Source: Microcaldota archaeon
GTDB taxonomy: Archaea; Micrarchaeota; Micrarchaeia; Burarchaeales; JAKAKT01
Direction of reading: 5' to 3'
DNA: 6,265 nucleotides
NCBI GenBank assembly: GCA_026396425.1
Contig: JAPLWU010000119.1
Coordinates: 1 to 6,265, forward strand
Each line of letters opens with the position of its first letter. Position 1 is the first letter of the stretch. The notes under the pieces are model-generated. The model saw only the letters and a list, made by a program, of their open reading frames with translations, ran no database searches and had not been told where the DNA came from. The translations under genes were made by a program, and so were the position numbers. This document shows positions 5,593 through 6,265 of the stretch, one piece after another.

Positions 5593-5672
5593 ATTAATAA
5601 TTTGGAGGCGCGCTCATAATTAATAATCGGGAGAGCGCACTCGCAATTAATAAATCGGGGTGGCGCCCTCGA
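5593..5672. repeat. three tandem 26-27-base repeats after nre
   Basis: Three units begin at 5593, 5619 and 5646. Each opens with ATTAATAAT or ATTAATAAAT, followed by a G-rich step and a GC-rich end of the form GGCGCGCTC, GAGCGCACTC or GGCGCCCTC. No unique spacers separate them, so this is not CRISPR. All frames hit TAA in the AT-rich parts, so it is not coding on the + strand. The third unit runs into a 16-base palindrome. Confidence 0.8.
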
Positions 5673-5678
5673 GGGCGC
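5663..5678. repeat. 16-base perfect palindrome
   Basis: GCGCCCTCGAGGGCGC reads the same on both strands. As RNA it could fold as a 6-base GC stem with a TCGA loop. It has no T-run after it on the + strand, so it is not a classic hairpin terminator. A protein-binding site for a dimer is the other possibility. It begins inside the third unit of the tandem array. Confidence 0.7.
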
Positions 5679-5694
5679 TCGTTCTGGCGAGGCC

Positions 5695-5776
5695 GGTTTC
5701 GCAGTGCTGGGCGAGTGATTTGAGTAGTGCTGGGCGGGCGGTTTGAGCATTGCAGGTTTCGCATCTTTGGGCGGGA
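5695..5776. repeat. degenerate tandem repeats of about 22 bases upstream of the last gene
   Basis: Four related units start at 5695, 5717, 5740 and 5755. Units 1 and 2 share AGTGCTGGGCG with a 23-base period. Units 1, 3 and 4 begin GGTTT; unit 2 begins GATTT. Unit 3 is short (15 bases) and lacks the GGGCG end; unit 4 ends TTTGGGCGGG. The sequence is unrelated to the AT/GC array just before it. Two ATTCGCC copies (5776-5782, 5785-5791) follow, closing on the promoter. Confidence 0.65.
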
Positions 5777-5803
5777 TTCGCCGAATTCGCCATAATGCTT
5801 AGA

Positions 5804-5812
5804 TATAAATAA
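5804..5812 (+). promoter_or_regulatory. TATA box for the gene starting at 5834
   Basis: TATAAATAA is centred about 26 bases before ATG 5834, the archaeal spacing for a transcript that begins at or right next to the start codon. No Shine-Dalgarno lies between box and ATG, which agrees with leaderless translation. Confidence 0.7.
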
Positions 5813-5833
5813 GCCAGGCGGCATAATTCCACC

Positions 5834-6265
5834 ATGGCGCAGGCAGTAAAGAAGCAGCCCAAAATCGACCCTTCGCTGATAGCTCCGGATGGGCATATGG
5901 GGATACTTAATTACTCGTGGAAAAGGGCCGACGAGATGCGGGAGAGCCGCATACGGCCGCAGTGGAAGGATAGGGAAAAAACGCCACCGCTGTCGCAATA
6001 CTATTTGGCGCACAAGCTGGTTGAAAGATACGACGCGGAGGCAAAGCAGCTTATAGCCGATTACAGCGCGAGCGCCAGGGCCTTCTACGAAAGTAAGGAG
6101 GCCGAGAGGAAGATAAAGAAATTCACCGATTACGTGAACCAGGTCTGGAGCCTGCCACTTCCCGAGGGCTACTGGAGGCAGCTCTATTATCCGCCAAAAC
6201 TGGCAGCGGAGCTGGAGAAGATAAGCGCTGGCCTGAACAAATTCCCGGCCCTCAACGCCAAGAAG
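5834..6265 (+). CDS. hypothetical protein, N-terminal 144 residues, cut by the window end
   Basis: Translation from ATG 5834 gives an open frame of exactly 144 codons to the last base, with no stop. It begins MAQAVKKQPKIDPSLIAPDG. The N-terminal 55 residues are polar and extended, with Pro, Trp and charged residues (SWKRADEMRESRIRPQWKDR at 28-47). From about 54 it becomes helical and charged: YYLAHKLVERYDAEAKQLIA (56-75), then ARAFYESKEAERKIKKFTDY (81-100), with a Trp/Tyr/Pro-rich stretch (LPLPEGYWRQLYYPP, 107-121). No membrane segment or signal peptide is seen. I do not recognise the family; the full length is unknown. Codon choice (AAG, GAG, AGG, ATA) matches the surer genes, and the TATA box spacing supports the start. 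Confidence 0.8.
   Translation, partial: MAQAVKKQPKIDPSLIAPDGHMGILNYSWKRADEMRESRIRPQWKDREKTPPLSQYYLAHKLVERYDAEAKQLIADYSASARAFYESKEAERKIKKFTDYVNQVWSLPLPEGYWRQLYYPPKLAAELEKISAGLNKFPALNAKK

Noticed and set aside
5663..5690. Hairpin terminator after nre
   Set aside because: The palindrome is not followed by a T-run on the + strand and lies about 90 bases after the stop; archaeal termination mainly uses U-tracts.
5593..5776. CRISPR-like array
   Set aside because: The units are adjacent or degenerate with no unique spacers of constant length, and no cas gene is present.
5829..5837. Kozak-like CCACCATGG at the last gene
   Set aside because: Archaeal initiation does not use this context; the TATA spacing explains the start.
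5594..6013. - strand frames over the spacer and the 5834 gene
   Set aside because: They are antisense to a better-supported gene and are built from the tandem repeats; no start signal was seen.

Overview
The window looks like chromosomal DNA from an archaeon. Three genes belong to archaeal or archaeo-eukaryotic families: a diphthine synthase (Dph5), a DUF63 multi-pass membrane protein and an Nre-type DNA-repair protein. Several starts sit about 26 bases from the centre of a TATA-like box, which fits short-leader or leaderless archaeal transcription. Coding DNA is GC-rich, with AGG and CGC for arginine, and is separated by AT-richer promoter islands. The number of unassigned genes would suit a little-studied lineage (DPANN-like or deep euryarchaeal), but I cannot place it from this piece.

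Left part (1-1130, + strand): a probable gene tail ends at 225 and abuts an unrecognised 213-residue protein (226-867). A 71-residue basic protein follows, made of two copies of a 29-residue unit, with a Shine-Dalgarno sequence and a long T-rich terminator. Convergent to these, a membrane-anchored protein with four N-X-T sequons (1135-1917, - strand) shares an AT-rich divergent promoter island with a helical 155-residue protein (1970-2437, + strand).

Middle (2438-4341): a 263-base convergent intergenic region holds two long imperfect tandem repeats with several inverted repeats; a third copy of the repeat border runs into the 3' end of dph5. The dph5 and DUF63 genes form a tight two-gene unit on the - strand, 3 bases apart, transcribed from a second divergent promoter island at 4349-4371.

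Right part (4371-6265, + strand): the Nre protein carries an N-terminal four-cysteine motif and a C-terminal PCNA-binding-like motif. A 257-base spacer after it holds two different short tandem-repeat arrays and a 16-base perfect palindrome. A TATA box then drives an apparently leaderless gene that runs off the window.

Functions that can be stated: Dph5 methylates the modified histidine of translation elongation factor 2, Nre acts in DNA-damage repair with PCNA, and DUF63 is an uncharacterised membrane family. The other proteins are not recognised. I see no mobile element, tRNA, rRNA, CRISPR array or defence system. The most unexplained material is the two repeat-bearing intergenic regions.
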